Position numbers and translations under genes: made by a program. Positions 1-7,963 of a DNA stretch of 11,635 nt are shown piece after piece; positions within the stretch are counted from its first letter, which is position 1; each line of letters opens with the position of its first letter. Source of the stretch: Magnetococcales bacterium (GTDB lineage Bacteria; Pseudomonadota; Magnetococcia; Magnetococcales; JADFYX01); the NCBI GenBank assembly GCA_015232795.1, contig JADFYX010000055.1:1-11635 (forward strand), written 5' to 3'. The notes beneath the pieces are model-generated. The model was given only the letters and a program-made list of their open reading frames with translations. It was not told where the DNA came from and searched no databases.

Positions 1-1
1 A

Positions 2-649
<648 letters not shown>

Positions 650-686
650 ATTCTTGTTACATATACAAAATTGGTAAAACATCGTT

Positions 687-715
687 TTGACAATAATTTT
701 TTGTTATTGTATACG
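687..715 (+). promoter_or_regulatory. Sigma70-type promoter for trpC
   Basis: A perfect -35 box TTGACA (687-692), a 17-base spacer and a -10 box TATACG (710-715, four of six matches). The expected start is near 722, giving a leader of about 50 bases before trpC. The spacer carries a 7-bp dyad, listed separately. Confidence 0.6.
690..710. promoter_or_regulatory. Operator-like dyad inside the trpC promoter
   Basis: The arms ACAATAA (690-696) and TTATTGT (704-710) are perfect reverse complements around a 7-base T-rich centre. The dyad overlaps the last three bases of the -35 box and the first base of the -10 box, where a bound dimer would block RNA polymerase. The arms are AT-rich, so chance is possible. 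The protein that might bind is unknown. Confidence 0.35.
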
Positions 716-772
716 GTGTTTAACAGGTTTTTAGAAATTTTAAATAAATACTAAAACTAGTAGAGAGAAAAA

Positions 773-1585
773 ATGAGCAAAGAGAATATTCTTGATCGTA
801 TTATGCACCGTAAGGCCCAAGAGGTCAGTAAACGCCGTCGTCAACGCTCAGAAAGTGAGCTATTAACCATTGCTGGTTCAATAGAGCCATCCAGAGGTTT
901 TGCAAATGCAATCAGACGACAGGTAGATAAAAAAGCACCCGCTATTATTGCCGAGATAAAACGCGCATCTCCATCAAAAGGGTTGATCATTCCCGACCCA
1001 GACAATTTTCACCCTGACCAGATTGCCAAAGAGTATCAACAAAATGGTGCTACCTGTATCTCTTGCCTTACCGATAAGGATTTTTTTGCTGGGGATGAAA
1101 AATTTATTCAGCAAATTAGAGATAAAACCGCCCTACCCGTCTTGCGCAAAGATTTTATTTTTGATCCCTATCAGGTTGTTGAAGCGCGGGCTATAGGGGC
1201 AGATGCAATATTGCTTATCATGGCTGTTTTATCCTTGCCTCAAGCTCAAGAGCTAGAAGCCGCAGCTAGCGAATTGGGGCTAGATGTACTTGTAGAGGTG
1301 CACAACGAAGAGGAGTTAGAGTATGCCCATGATCTAAAAACTCCACTTATGGGGGTCAACAATAGAAATCTAAAAACATTTCAAACTTCTCTAGATGTCA
1401 CAATGCGACTAGCTGCCATGACCGAAACAAACCGCATTGTTGTATCTGAGAGTGGAATTAACAGTGCAGACGATATTAAAATGTTACGCAAAAACAATAT
1501 CCACGCCTACCTTATAGGTACAGCATTTATGAAATATGTAAATCCGGGAGTTGAGCTAGGAAAACTTATTAAAGAGTTTTTGTAA
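773..1585 (+). CDS. trpC: Indole-3-glycerol phosphate synthase
   Basis: Cytoplasmic enzyme of tryptophan synthesis that closes the indole ring, turning 1-(2-carboxyphenylamino)-1-deoxyribulose 5-phosphate into indole-3-glycerol phosphate with loss of CO2 and water. The 270 residues match the single-function family and form one TIM barrel. Visible motifs are EIKRASPSKG (61-70, with E61 and the catalytic lysine K63), LRKDFIFDPYQ (124-134, with K126), VEVH (174-177, with E175), GVNNRNL (194-200, with the active-site Asn) and SESGI (225-229) followed by LIGTAFMK at the phosphate end. No TrpF domain is fused. The ATG at 773 follows AGAGAG at 762-767. No other trp gene lies in the window and the gene has its own promoter, so it is separate from any trp operon here. 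It converges on the response regulator gene. Confidence 0.97.
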   Translation: MSKENILDRIMHRKAQEVSKRRRQRSESELLTIAGSIEPSRGFANAIRRQVDKKAPAIIAEIKRASPSKGLIIPDPDNFHPDQIAKEYQQNGATCISCLTDKDFFAGDEKFIQQIRDKTALPVLRKDFIFDPYQVVEARAIGADAILLIMAVLSLPQAQELEAAASELGLDVLVEVHNEEELEYAHDLKTPLMGVNNRNLKTFQTSLDVTMRLAAMTETNRIVVSESGINSADDIKMLRKNNIHAYLIGTAFMKYVNPGVELGKLIKEFL

Positions 1586-1653
1586 AAAAAATTTTCAGAC
1601 CTGTTTGGAAATAATTAAGAAAACTATTTCCCATCAAATTTTACTATACAAAT

Positions 1654-2349
1654 CTATACTTTCAAGGAAAAACGGTAGCCACAACCTCTTACTGTTTGCA
1701 GATGTTTGTCATGGCCAGAAGTGGCTAAATCTCGCCTTAAATAACGAATATGCACATCCACAGTCCGTTTGTTTACATTACTATCCAACCCCCAAACATT
1801 TTCCACCAAATCACCACGAGAAAATACCTTCTCTGGATTGACCGCTAGGAAAACCAAAAGCTGAAAAGCCATTCTCCCTATGTTAAGTTGGGTAGATAAT
1901 GGACCTGCAAAAACCTTATAATTTAGCAGTTCAATCCGTAACCCAGCCACTTCAATGATATCGCCCCTAAACCGATTGTCAATCCGACGCAATATAGCTT
2001 GGATACGGGCTATAAGTTCACCAGCAGAAAAAGGTTTGTCAAGAAAATCATCTGCACCAGTCTCCAGAGCAGATATTCTCTCTGAATCAATAAGACGATC
2101 CGAAAGCATAATTACCGGTACGGCCAACAGATAGGCTTTTTTACGCAGATATCTAAGAAAATCGAGGCCAGATATGCCTGTCTGGTACCAATCTAACAAT
2201 ATGATAGTAGGCCGCGCCTCTTCCAGTTTAAGACGAGCATTATCGACATCACTGGCAAGCCAACAAATATAGCCAGCTTCCTGCAAAATATTTTGCAGTT
2301 GTATCCGTGACGATTCATCCTCTTCAACAACTAAAACACTGTCTTTCAT
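1654..2349 (-). CDS. PhoB-like OmpR-family response regulator
   Basis: Two-component transcription regulator with an N-terminal receiver domain (about 1-120) and a C-terminal winged-helix DNA-binding domain (about 130-228). From the ATG at 2349 the protein has 231 residues, close to E. coli PhoB, and the key positions fall at the same numbers: phospho-acceptor D53 in LLDW, S83 in place of the switch Thr, and K105 in DKPF. The acid pocket is E9-E10 where PhoB has Glu-Asp. The stretches ETGADDF and RTVDVHIRYLRRDL, and the tail QTVRGCGYRFS, are very PhoB-like. I chose 2349 because GGTAGAG lies six bases upstream and the length fits; the frame also allows ATG 2364 or GTG 2367. No histidine kinase, phoU or pst gene is near, so a phosphate role is inferred only from similarity. 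Confidence 0.88.
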   Translation of the reverse strand: MKDSVLVVEEDESSRIQLQNILQEAGYICWLASDVDNARLKLEEARPTIILLDWYQTGISGLDFLRYLRKKAYLLAVPVIMLSDRLIDSERISALETGADDFLDKPFSAGELIARIQAILRRIDNRFRGDIIEVAGLRIELLNYKVFAGPLSTQLNIGRMAFQLLVFLAVNPEKVFSRGDLVENVWGLDSNVNKRTVDVHIRYLRRDLATSGHDKHLQTVRGCGYRFSLKV

Positions 2350-3064
2350 TGACCACTCTACCATCACATCAAATGAAAATAACTGTAACTATTTTTAGAA
2401 TAGTTGTTTCACAATAAATAACCCACAAAGCCTATAAGACATGAATATCTTGATCTATATAATCGACATAAAACATTGTTATTCATAATATATTCAACAC
2501 TATAAAGAACCAAGCAAAACACGAGAAGTCCTATGATAAAATTAAAAGTGCCAAATTGTTAGAAAAATATACACTAGAGATGCTCACAACTAAAGGTGAA
2601 ATTTATTATTAAGATTTTACATATGTATCGTGTTGAATGCTTTTGGTGAGTTAAATAGGTGTTAATGTAAGCAATCTCTATTTTTGCGCTATCTATAATA
2701 TTTATAAAATAATAAGCATACAAAACACACTATCGTTTCTTCCGTTAATAAATGGACGCATAGCATTTTACAAAGATATTTCAGTAAGAAAATAAGAGAC
2801 GAGCAACCAGCGTTTGCATGCAAAATGGTCAACAGAAGGTATCATATCAATAAAAATATTTTGTCATTGTTTACAGTTAAGTCTACTTATGTTTTACTTA
2901 TACAACTTATGCAAGCACAAATATTGCGAAGTGGTAGATTTTGCTGATTCCATGGCGGTATTTATTTGAATGGTCTGAAGAAAAAAGAAAAATAGCAGCC
3001 ACTATTATTTAGATATATTGATAATAAATATTTAGAATTTAATATTTTCTTTTTTTTCGCAGAC
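2350..3064. other. Long AT-rich intergenic region without a credible gene
   Basis: About 700 bases between two minus-strand genes. I see no long open frame, tRNA, rRNA fragment or transposon end. Contents worth naming are the 7-bp dyad at 2387-2405, a 12-bp perfect palindrome TTTGCATGCAAA at 2813-2824, and a short hairpin at 2991-3006 (AATAG / CTATT) followed on the minus strand by a T-rich run. That hairpin might serve as a weak terminator about 60 bases after dgkA. The stretch could hold promoters for the regulator gene or an untranslated RNA, but nothing proves it. Confidence 0.6.
2387..2405. promoter_or_regulatory. Dyad upstream of the PhoB-like gene
   Basis: Perfect 7-bp inverted repeat AACTATT / AATAGTT around the 5-base centre TTTAG, about 38 bases before the chosen start at 2349. 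The position suits an operator or a small leader hairpin. It does not show the direct-repeat CTGTCA pattern of an E. coli pho box. Confidence 0.3.
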
Positions 3065-3433
3065 TTATAGCTTGGCTAAAAGCACTAGACCCCAGATAAG
3101 ACCAGCCATTGTAAGTGCGACAAATACAGCAGCAGAACCAAGGTCTTTAGCTCGGCCGGAAAGGATATGGTGTTCAAGACTGATACGATCAACGACGGCC
3201 TCCATTGCAGAATTAAGCAATTCAACCACCAAGACAAACAACAGTGAGGTGACCAGCAGAGCTTGTTCAACAGCTCCATCTCCCAACCAAAATCCCAAAG
3301 GAACCAATACCACAAGGGCAATTACCTCTTGACGAAAAGCAGCTTCATACTTCCAAGCAGCTTTAAAACCTGCTATTGACCAAAAAAATGCTTTAACAAA
3401 ATGGGTTGCCCCATCTAGTTTATTTTCACTCAT
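3065..3433 (-). CDS. dgkA: Diacylglycerol kinase (DgkA type)
   Basis: Small inner-membrane enzyme that phosphorylates diacylglycerol with ATP to phosphatidic acid, recycling the lipid left by envelope glycan synthesis. From the ATG at 3433 it has 122 residues, the usual size. Family features are AAFRQE (31-36), three hydrophobic spans (about 37-50, 58-73 and 98-120), the active-site segment VVELLNSAMEAVVDRI (69-84, with E71, N74 and E78) and SGRAKDLGSAAV (92-103, with K96 and D97). The frame extends 12 codons upstream to a TTG at 3469, but the ATG at 3433 with GGTGA just upstream gives the normal length. It lies 51 bases after the DciA-like gene on the same strand and is probably co-transcribed with it. 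Confidence 0.95.
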   Translation of the reverse strand: MSENKLDGATHFVKAFFWSIAGFKAAWKYEAAFRQEVIALVVLVPLGFWLGDGAVEQALLVTSLLFVLVVELLNSAMEAVVDRISLEHHILSGRAKDLGSAAVFVALTMAGLIWGLVLLAKL

Positions 3434-3484
3434 AAAATCACCACTATTTTTGGATAGGTATAATACCAATACCAGACCATATAC

Positions 3485-3985
3485 CTAATTTTTGTAAAAA
3501 TCTGGATCAGTCCTTTTACGTACTAAATGGGATTCGTAAAGCCTCCCCAGCAACACCTTTAAATCTGGGTCTTGCACTTTGGCTACTATCAGTTTTGCCT
3601 GTTGTTGCTCAGATTTTATGGCTGGTGGCAGGGAAGGTACAGTTTTTTTTGCCTCAGCAGCAGGCTTGCTTTTCAGTGACTCTTCACGAAATCGCAAATC
3701 GCTAATTTTTCCTTGGGGATAACTTTTTTGCAGAGTCATAAGAATTTGTGGCTTCATAAAAGCTAAATTAGCCATCCAAACCGAGTGCTCTACCCGAACA
3801 TGCAACACACCATTTTCAAGGCGAATTGGCTCTGTATGTCTGGCAATATGATCGCCAACAGCCCGTCGCCAATATCGCCAAAGAAGATGGGCCTTACTGT
3901 TGGGGTGCTCAACCAGATGACCTGTCACCTTTTTTATAAGATGAGCAACTGAGTGAAAGCCACTTTGTTTTCGCTGTTTCGCCAT
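3485..3985 (-). CDS. DciA-like DUF721 protein (likely replicative helicase loader/operator)
   Basis: The 166-residue protein carries a DUF721 domain at roughly 30-100, seen in WRYWRRAVGDHIARHTEP (36-53), ENGVLHVRVEHSVWMANL (57-74) and ISDLRF (94-99). Conserved-type residues are W39, G44, H50-T51, P53 and W70. The best-known members, DciA, bind the DnaB helicase and help place it on DNA in bacteria lacking the phage-derived loader DnaC. The basic N-terminus (KQRKQ) fits nucleic-acid contact. After about residue 100 there is a Lys/Ala/Glu/Pro-rich linker, then a second helical part (about 126-155), which varies in the family. The ATG at 3985 lacks a clear ribosome binding site. The gene lies between the methyltransferase and dgkA, all in one direction. 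The family is sure; the helicase-loading role comes from family knowledge. Confidence 0.82.
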   Translation of the reverse strand: MAKQRKQSGFHSVAHLIKKVTGHLVEHPNSKAHLLWRYWRRAVGDHIARHTEPIRLENGVLHVRVEHSVWMANLAFMKPQILMTLQKSYPQGKISDLRFREESLKSKPAAEAKKTVPSLPPAIKSEQQQAKLIVAKVQDPDLKVLLGRLYESHLVRKRTDPDFYKN

Positions 3986-4060
3986 GGGGTGTATTGTCCA
4001 TTATTTCCAATGATAATCAACTAAAAACACCATTTCGGTCATTATTTAATATAATTAGGA

Positions 4061-4711
4061 TTAGTTCAGAATAAGTGGCGGCTCTTCAACCAGAGAAGCT
4101 TTTCCGCCTTTTTGGGCTGCGAATAGCAACAATACTGTTGGGGTATTGATACGGTTTTGTACTGGTAACAAGCGTATTGGAGATAGTCCGGCTCTGTTTA
4201 GCTCGGTAAAAATTTCCTGCTTACGTTCAGGTCTATGCACAAGATAAAAAAAACCTCTACTACGCAACAGCCTGACCCCACAAGCGATAAAGTCGGCTAA
4301 GGTTCCTGATTGCTCAAAACGGGCTAACGCTCTTTTTTTGTCCGGTGGCAGGCGGCCCTCACCAACCTTAAAATATGGGGGATTGGTAAAAACATGGTCG
4401 TAAGATTCCGGCTGCATGGTAGCTGGAGGAGCAAGAATATCTCCCACCAATACCCTTACATTTTGACCTACATGGATTTTTTTTAAACGTTTTTTGGCAA
4501 TTTCAACCAGCTCTTTTTGAATTTCCAACCCATCTATATGAACTCCAGGGGTTGAGGTGGCAACTTGCAGCAAAACCTCTCCGCAACCCGAACCTAGCTC
4601 TGCCAAACGCTCTCCAGAAGTTGGTTTGACAAAATCGGCTAAAAGTCGTCCATCAATTGATGAACCGACCTCCCGGCACAAAGCAGTTTCTTGATTTGAC
4701 TCATCTTCCAT
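4061..4711 (-). CDS. tRNA1(Val) adenine-37 N6-methyltransferase-like protein (COG4123, TrmN6/YfiC)
   Basis: SAM-dependent N6-adenine methyltransferase with a Rossmann fold. From ATG 4711 it has 216 residues. Motif I is AELGSGCGE (37-45), with Glu38 at the place usually held by Asp; an acidic turn follows at GLEIQ (61-65), and the catalytic NPPY is at 110-113, typical of enzymes that methylate exocyclic amines. The segment SSIDGRLLADFV (17-28) corresponds to the family's FSLDAVLLADFV-like N-terminus and favours TrmN6 over other NPPY enzymes. E. coli TrmN6 methylates A37 of tRNA1(Val); whether this one has the same target is inferred. The frame runs on to TTG 4732, but that start would overlap the upstream ATG of the divergent gene and has no ribosome binding site, so 4711 is preferred. 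Confidence 0.8.
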   Translation of the reverse strand: MEDESNQETALCREVGSSIDGRLLADFVKPTSGERLAELGSGCGEVLLQVATSTPGVHIDGLEIQKELVEIAKKRLKKIHVGQNVRVLVGDILAPPATMQPESYDHVFTNPPYFKVGEGRLPPDKKRALARFEQSGTLADFIACGVRLLRSRGFFYLVHRPERKQEIFTELNRAGLSPIRLLPVQNRINTPTVLLLFAAQKGGKASLVEEPPLILN

Positions 4712-4795
4712 AAAAGGCTGACAACCATGCAAAAAAAAAGTAGGTTAGAAGATATTAAACTTATAAAAATTTCACCCCAAGGACATAAAAACGCT

Positions 4796-5641
4796 ATGGA
4801 AGCTGATATTACCATAATGGAAAGGGCTGCAATAGCTGCCGGAAATGTCATTATGAAATACTACAGGGAGGGAGAGCAAGTAACCAACGGTGCTGAATTG
4901 CAAAACAAAGGAGTAAACAACCCTTTGACCAAAGCTGACCTCGAAGCTGACACACTGCTAAACAAAATGCTTCTTGAGGCTCGCCCAGATTATGGATGGC
5001 TATCTGAGGAGACAACTGATAACCCAACACGCATGGAGAAAAAGCGGGTTTGGGTTGTAGATCCCATAGACGGCACCAAGGAGTTTATCATAGGCCTGCC
5101 CCAGTTTGCTGTATCTATAGGCTTAATAGAAGATGGCAAACCAATCGCTGCCTGTGTCCATAACCCTGCCAGCAAAGAGACGTTTCTCGCGGGGCTTGGT
5201 TCTGGCTCTACCTTAAACAGACAAGCCATTACCACTTCTACACGCAGCAAATTAACAGGCTCCACTTGTCTTGCGAGTCGTTCTGAAACCAAACGTGGTG
5301 ATTGGGACTGTTTTAAGAGTGAGTTTGCAATAACTACAATGGGGTCAATTGCCTATAAGCTCGCTCTGGTAGCTGCTGGTCACTATGATATCTCATTTAC
5401 CCTGACCCCAAAAAATGAGTGGGACTTTTGTGCTGGAGCTTTGCTGGTTACAGAGGCAGGAGGCAAGGTTACCCATAAAGATGGCGCAGAGTGTCGCTAC
5501 AACAAAAAAAATCCTCTTGTCCGCTCACTATTGGCTAGTAACGGCACTCTTCACCCCAGCCTTTTACAACGCTTAAAAGATATTCCCTACGGTCCCGACC
5601 GTCACGGCCCCACTTGCACTTTGAAAGAAGAAAACAAATGA
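4796..5641 (+). CDS. cysQ: 3'(2'),5'-bisphosphate nucleotidase, CysQ-like (inositol monophosphatase fold)
   Basis: Mg2+-dependent phosphatase expected to hydrolyse 3'-phosphoadenosine 5'-phosphate (PAP), the by-product of sulfate reduction and sulfotransfer, to AMP. From ATG 4796 the protein has 281 residues. The metal site is visible as LSEE (69-72), DPIDGTKEFI (89-98) and NEWDFCAG (207-214, with D210). The KEFI after DGT is typical of CysQ rather than of true inositol monophosphatases. The N-terminus ITIMERAAIAAGNVIM matches the family's first helix. AAGGA at 4779-4783 lies 12 bases before this ATG. An upstream in-frame ATG at 4727, with AAAAGG nine bases before it, would add 23 residues that do not look like the family. 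The gene heads a tight plus-strand group. A broader IMPase-family substrate is possible. Confidence 0.85.
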   Translation: MEADITIMERAAIAAGNVIMKYYREGEQVTNGAELQNKGVNNPLTKADLEADTLLNKMLLEARPDYGWLSEETTDNPTRMEKKRVWVVDPIDGTKEFIIGLPQFAVSIGLIEDGKPIAACVHNPASKETFLAGLGSGSTLNRQAITTSTRSKLTGSTCLASRSETKRGDWDCFKSEFAITTMGSIAYKLALVAAGHYDISFTLTPKNEWDFCAGALLVTEAGGKVTHKDGAECRYNKKNPLVRSLLASNGTLHPSLLQRLKDIPYGPDRHGPTCTLKEENK

Positions 5642-6621
5642 AAAAATATAATGTTTACGGTATTGGTCATGCTCTTGTTGATATGGAGTTTTTGGTTGAA
5701 GATAGTTTTTTACAAAATATGGAGCTACAAAAAGGCTCCATGATGCTGGTGGACGAGGCCCAACAAAAAAATCTTTTGCAAGCTGTTGATAACACAAAAA
5801 TGCACCGCTCTTGTGGCGGTTCGGCCTCCAATACCATGATTGGTCTGGCGCAATTTGGCGGTAGAGGCTTTCACTCCTGCAAAGTTGCTGATGATGAAAC
5901 AGGACGGTTTTTTGCAGCGGATATGCAAAAAAACAGGGTAGAAAACAGCCTTGCCACAACTTCTCACCCCGGTACCACAGGTAAATGTCTGGTATTGATC
6001 ACCCCAGATGCTGAACGCACAATGTGCACTCACTTGGGAATTTCGGAAACGTTCTCTGTTGAAAACCTTTCAGAAGAGCATTTAGCCCAAGCCGAATATC
6101 TCTATATTGAAGGCTATCTAGTCTCTGCCCCATCTACCTGTGATGCTGCCATTCAAGCTGCTCAAATGGCTCGAAAACTAGGAGTTAAAGTTGCTTTGAC
6201 CTTCTCAGATATTTTTATGATCAAACTATTTAGAGAGGGAATGGACAAGATTATCGATGACGGCCTGGATTTACTCTTTTGCAATGAAAACGAAGCGTTA
6301 GAGTATACAGGAAAGGAAAGTCTCCAAGGGGCGGCAAAAGAGCTTAAAAAAATATCCAAACAATACGGCCTTACATTGGGTGCTAAGGGGGCAACTCTTT
6401 ATGATGGTACAGAGCTAATCTCAATTCCCGGTGTACCTACAAAAGCTATAGATAGTAATGGAGCTGGAGACCTGTTTGCCGGAACGTTTTTGTACGGCAT
6501 TACCAACGGTTTAGACATACAAAAAGCTGGAGAATTAGCTTGCAAAGCCTCTTCGGTTTTGGTGACTCAATATGGCGCACGTTTACAGCCTGGTCAGGCA
6601 AACAAGATAATTGGCTCCTAG
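5638..6621 (+). CDS. PfkB-family sugar kinase, probable adenosine kinase
   Basis: Ribokinase-fold cytoplasmic kinase of 327 residues. The N-terminal signature is GIGHALVDMEF (8-18), then CGGSASNTMIGLAQFGG (59-75), the first PfkB signature region, and the ATP/anion-hole motif DSNGAGDLFAGTFLYG (272-287) with catalytic base D278. NENEA at 216-220 is the usual PfkB nucleotide-side motif. The DxNGAGD form, the length and the overall pattern fit the bacterial adenosine-kinase-like group, which makes AMP from adenosine, but substrate cannot be proved by eye and another nucleoside or ribokinase is possible. The start codon ATG 5638 shares ATGA with the cysQ stop (TGA 5639-5641), and GAAAGAAG lies just upstream inside cysQ, so translation is probably coupled. 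An in-frame TTG at 5614 is less likely. thiE follows with no gap. Confidence 0.85.
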   Translation: MKKYNVYGIGHALVDMEFLVEDSFLQNMELQKGSMMLVDEAQQKNLLQAVDNTKMHRSCGGSASNTMIGLAQFGGRGFHSCKVADDETGRFFAADMQKNRVENSLATTSHPGTTGKCLVLITPDAERTMCTHLGISETFSVENLSEEHLAQAEYLYIEGYLVSAPSTCDAAIQAAQMARKLGVKVALTFSDIFMIKLFREGMDKIIDDGLDLLFCNENEALEYTGKESLQGAAKELKKISKQYGLTLGAKGATLYDGTELISIPGVPTKAIDSNGAGDLFAGTFLYGITNGLDIQKAGELACKASSVLVTQYGARLQPGQANKIIGS

Positions 6622-7290
6622 ATGCGGGTTTTAACCACATCAAAAAAGAGCCCAATTACAGGGATATACCCCATTTTGGATGCCCAGTGGCTAAATGCTA
6701 AAGAGAGCTTTACAGCAAAAAAAATAAAAAGTACTGCCAAAGCAATTGCTGCTGCCAATATCTCGGTTTTGCAACTTCGCTGTAAAGCTGGTGGCCTTGA
6801 GGCTTATGAGTTTATTGACTCCTGGCTGCCAACTCTAAGAGAACATTGTAAAAACACAGCAATTATTATAAATGATCGGGTAGATCTAGCCCTATATTTT
6901 AAAGCTGACGGGGTGCATATGGGTCAAGATGATCTGCCTATCCACCTATGTCGGCAGCTTTTAGGGGCAAATCGTATAATTGGACTGTCAACCCACTCCC
7001 AAATTGAAATTCATAATGCTGCTAAGACTACAGCAGATTATATTGGTTTCGGTCCGGTTTTTTCTACCACCAGCAAAACCGATACCCAAGCTGTACAAGG
7101 AGTGCAAGCTCTTGCAATCGCTCAAAAAGCCACATCCCTGCCAATAGTTGCCATTGGGGGTATTGGCATTCAACAACTAGAAGAAGTCCGAGAAACAAAA
7201 ACAGCAGCAGCAGCTATGATAAGTGGGGTTTGGAATAAACAGGGAGAGCCACAGTTTAAAGCAGCAGCTAGTTGCTGGAATAAGCTTTAG
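6622..7290 (+). CDS. thiE: Thiamine-phosphate synthase
   Basis: Cytoplasmic TIM-barrel enzyme that joins the hydroxymethyl-pyrimidine diphosphate and the thiazole phosphate to give thiamine monophosphate. The 222 residues match the family. Diphosphate and metal contacts are visible: QLRCK (51-55), INDRVDLAL (83-91, with N84 and D85), GVHMGQDDLP (97-106, with D103), GLSTHS (121-126, with S123), DYIGFGPVFSTTSK (139-152) and VAIGGI (176-181). The start ATG directly follows the TAG of the kinase gene, so the two are co-transcribed; no separate ribosome binding site stands out. About 15 residues precede the first strand, slightly more than in short ThiE proteins. Other thiamine genes are not in the window. 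Confidence 0.94.
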   Translation: MRVLTTSKKSPITGIYPILDAQWLNAKESFTAKKIKSTAKAIAAANISVLQLRCKAGGLEAYEFIDSWLPTLREHCKNTAIIINDRVDLALYFKADGVHMGQDDLPIHLCRQLLGANRIIGLSTHSQIEIHNAAKTTADYIGFGPVFSTTSKTDTQAVQGVQALAIAQKATSLPIVAIGGIGIQQLEEVRETKTAAAAMISGVWNKQGEPQFKAAASCWNKL

Positions 7291-7338
7291 GAGAGTGTGG
7301 AAAGATCAATAAAGATATTGTGACGGTCTTGCAATAAA

Positions 7339-7409
7339 CTGTAGGAGAGAGCTTGCTCGCGAATTTCTTCAGATACCCGCAAAATTCGCGAGTAAGCTTG
7401 CTCCAACAG
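7339..7409. repeat. BIME-like inverted pair of REP sequences
   Basis: Two 27-base copies in opposite orientation, 7339-7365 and 7383-7409, match at 23 of 27 positions and are separated by 17 bases. Each starts CTGT(A/T)GGAG on its outer side and ends CTCGCGAATT on its inner side, and each has its own small inner dyad (GAGC-TT-GCTC in the left copy, AAGCTT-centred in the right). The sequence strongly resembles the GTAG-type REP elements known from Pseudomonas. It lies in the 150 bases between convergent thiE and dksA and would fold into a long GC-containing hairpin on either transcript, so it may act as a two-way terminator or 3' stabiliser. Confidence 0.8.
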
Positions 7410-7440
7410 GGTAATGATTATAAGCTATTGTTATTAAAGC

Positions 7441-7908
7441 CTATTCAAAAGTATCGTCTATACTACCGCTACTAGTTTTTTCAGAGTGTTCTTCTTTGGT
7501 TTTACAAGAGATACATTGATTGGTAACAGGACGAGCTTCTAGGCGGCCTAAACCAATTTCAACACCACACTCGTCACAATAGCCATACTCATTTGCCTCA
7601 ACTATCAGCAGAGTACGATTGATCTTGGAGATAAGCTTTCTCTCACGATCTCTTGTTCTTAACTCAAAATTTCTATCGGTTTCCAATGTGGCTCGATCAG
7701 AAGGGTCGGCAAACACCGCCTTCTCTTCGTTCATGACTGAAATAGTCTTCCCTGCATCGCCACGCAACTGCTCTTGCCACTGTAGCAATAGTTGATAGAA
7801 GAAAGCCCTTTGTTTAGGAGACATGTACGTCTCATCTTTTGAAGGGTGATAGCCTTTTTCCAAGACTATATCGGCAATTTTTCCTGTCTGTTCTGCTGTA
7901 TCGCTCAT
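7441..7908 (-). CDS. dksA: RNA polymerase-binding transcription factor DksA
   Basis: Binds in the secondary channel of RNA polymerase and, with ppGpp, shifts transcription away from ribosomal promoters in the stringent response. From ATG 7908 it has 155 residues against 151 in E. coli. The coiled-coil tip carries DPSDRA (68-73) with both functional aspartates and the alanine, which separates true DksA from many DksA-like proteins. The second coil holds ELRTRDRERKLISKI (82-96). The zinc finger is complete: C111-x2-C114-x17-C132-x2-C135, within YCDECGVEIGLGRLEARP. The acidic tail after residue 138 is a few residues longer than usual. ATG 7908 has AGG of GAGGTGG six bases upstream; ATG 7920 is an alternative adding four residues. 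It has its own promoter upstream and is monocistronic, ending against the REP pair. Confidence 0.95.
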   Translation of the reverse strand: MSDTAEQTGKIADIVLEKGYHPSKDETYMSPKQRAFFYQLLLQWQEQLRGDAGKTISVMNEEKAVFADPSDRATLETDRNFELRTRDRERKLISKINRTLLIVEANEYGYCDECGVEIGLGRLEARPVTNQCISCKTKEEHSEKTSSGSIDDTFE

Positions 7909-7963
7909 TTCCCACCTCATGCTAAATACCTGAGTATATATAAGATCTCCAGGTTGTCTGCCT

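Noticed and set aside
755..762. AACTAGTA, similar to a TrpR operator half
   Set aside because: Only one short CTAG-centred site without the paired half seen in E. coli trpO, and it sits beside the ribosome binding site, so chance is likely.
1584..1631. Terminator-like features between trpC and the PhoB-like gene: GGAAATA / TATTTCC dyad and a run of eight A
   Set aside because: The stem is AT-rich with an 11-base loop, and on neither strand is a stable hairpin followed directly by a T-run, so I do not call a terminator.
2887..2930. Possible small RNA or tRNA remnant in the long gap
   Set aside because: No cloverleaf arms, T-loop signature or strong stem with T-run could be found.
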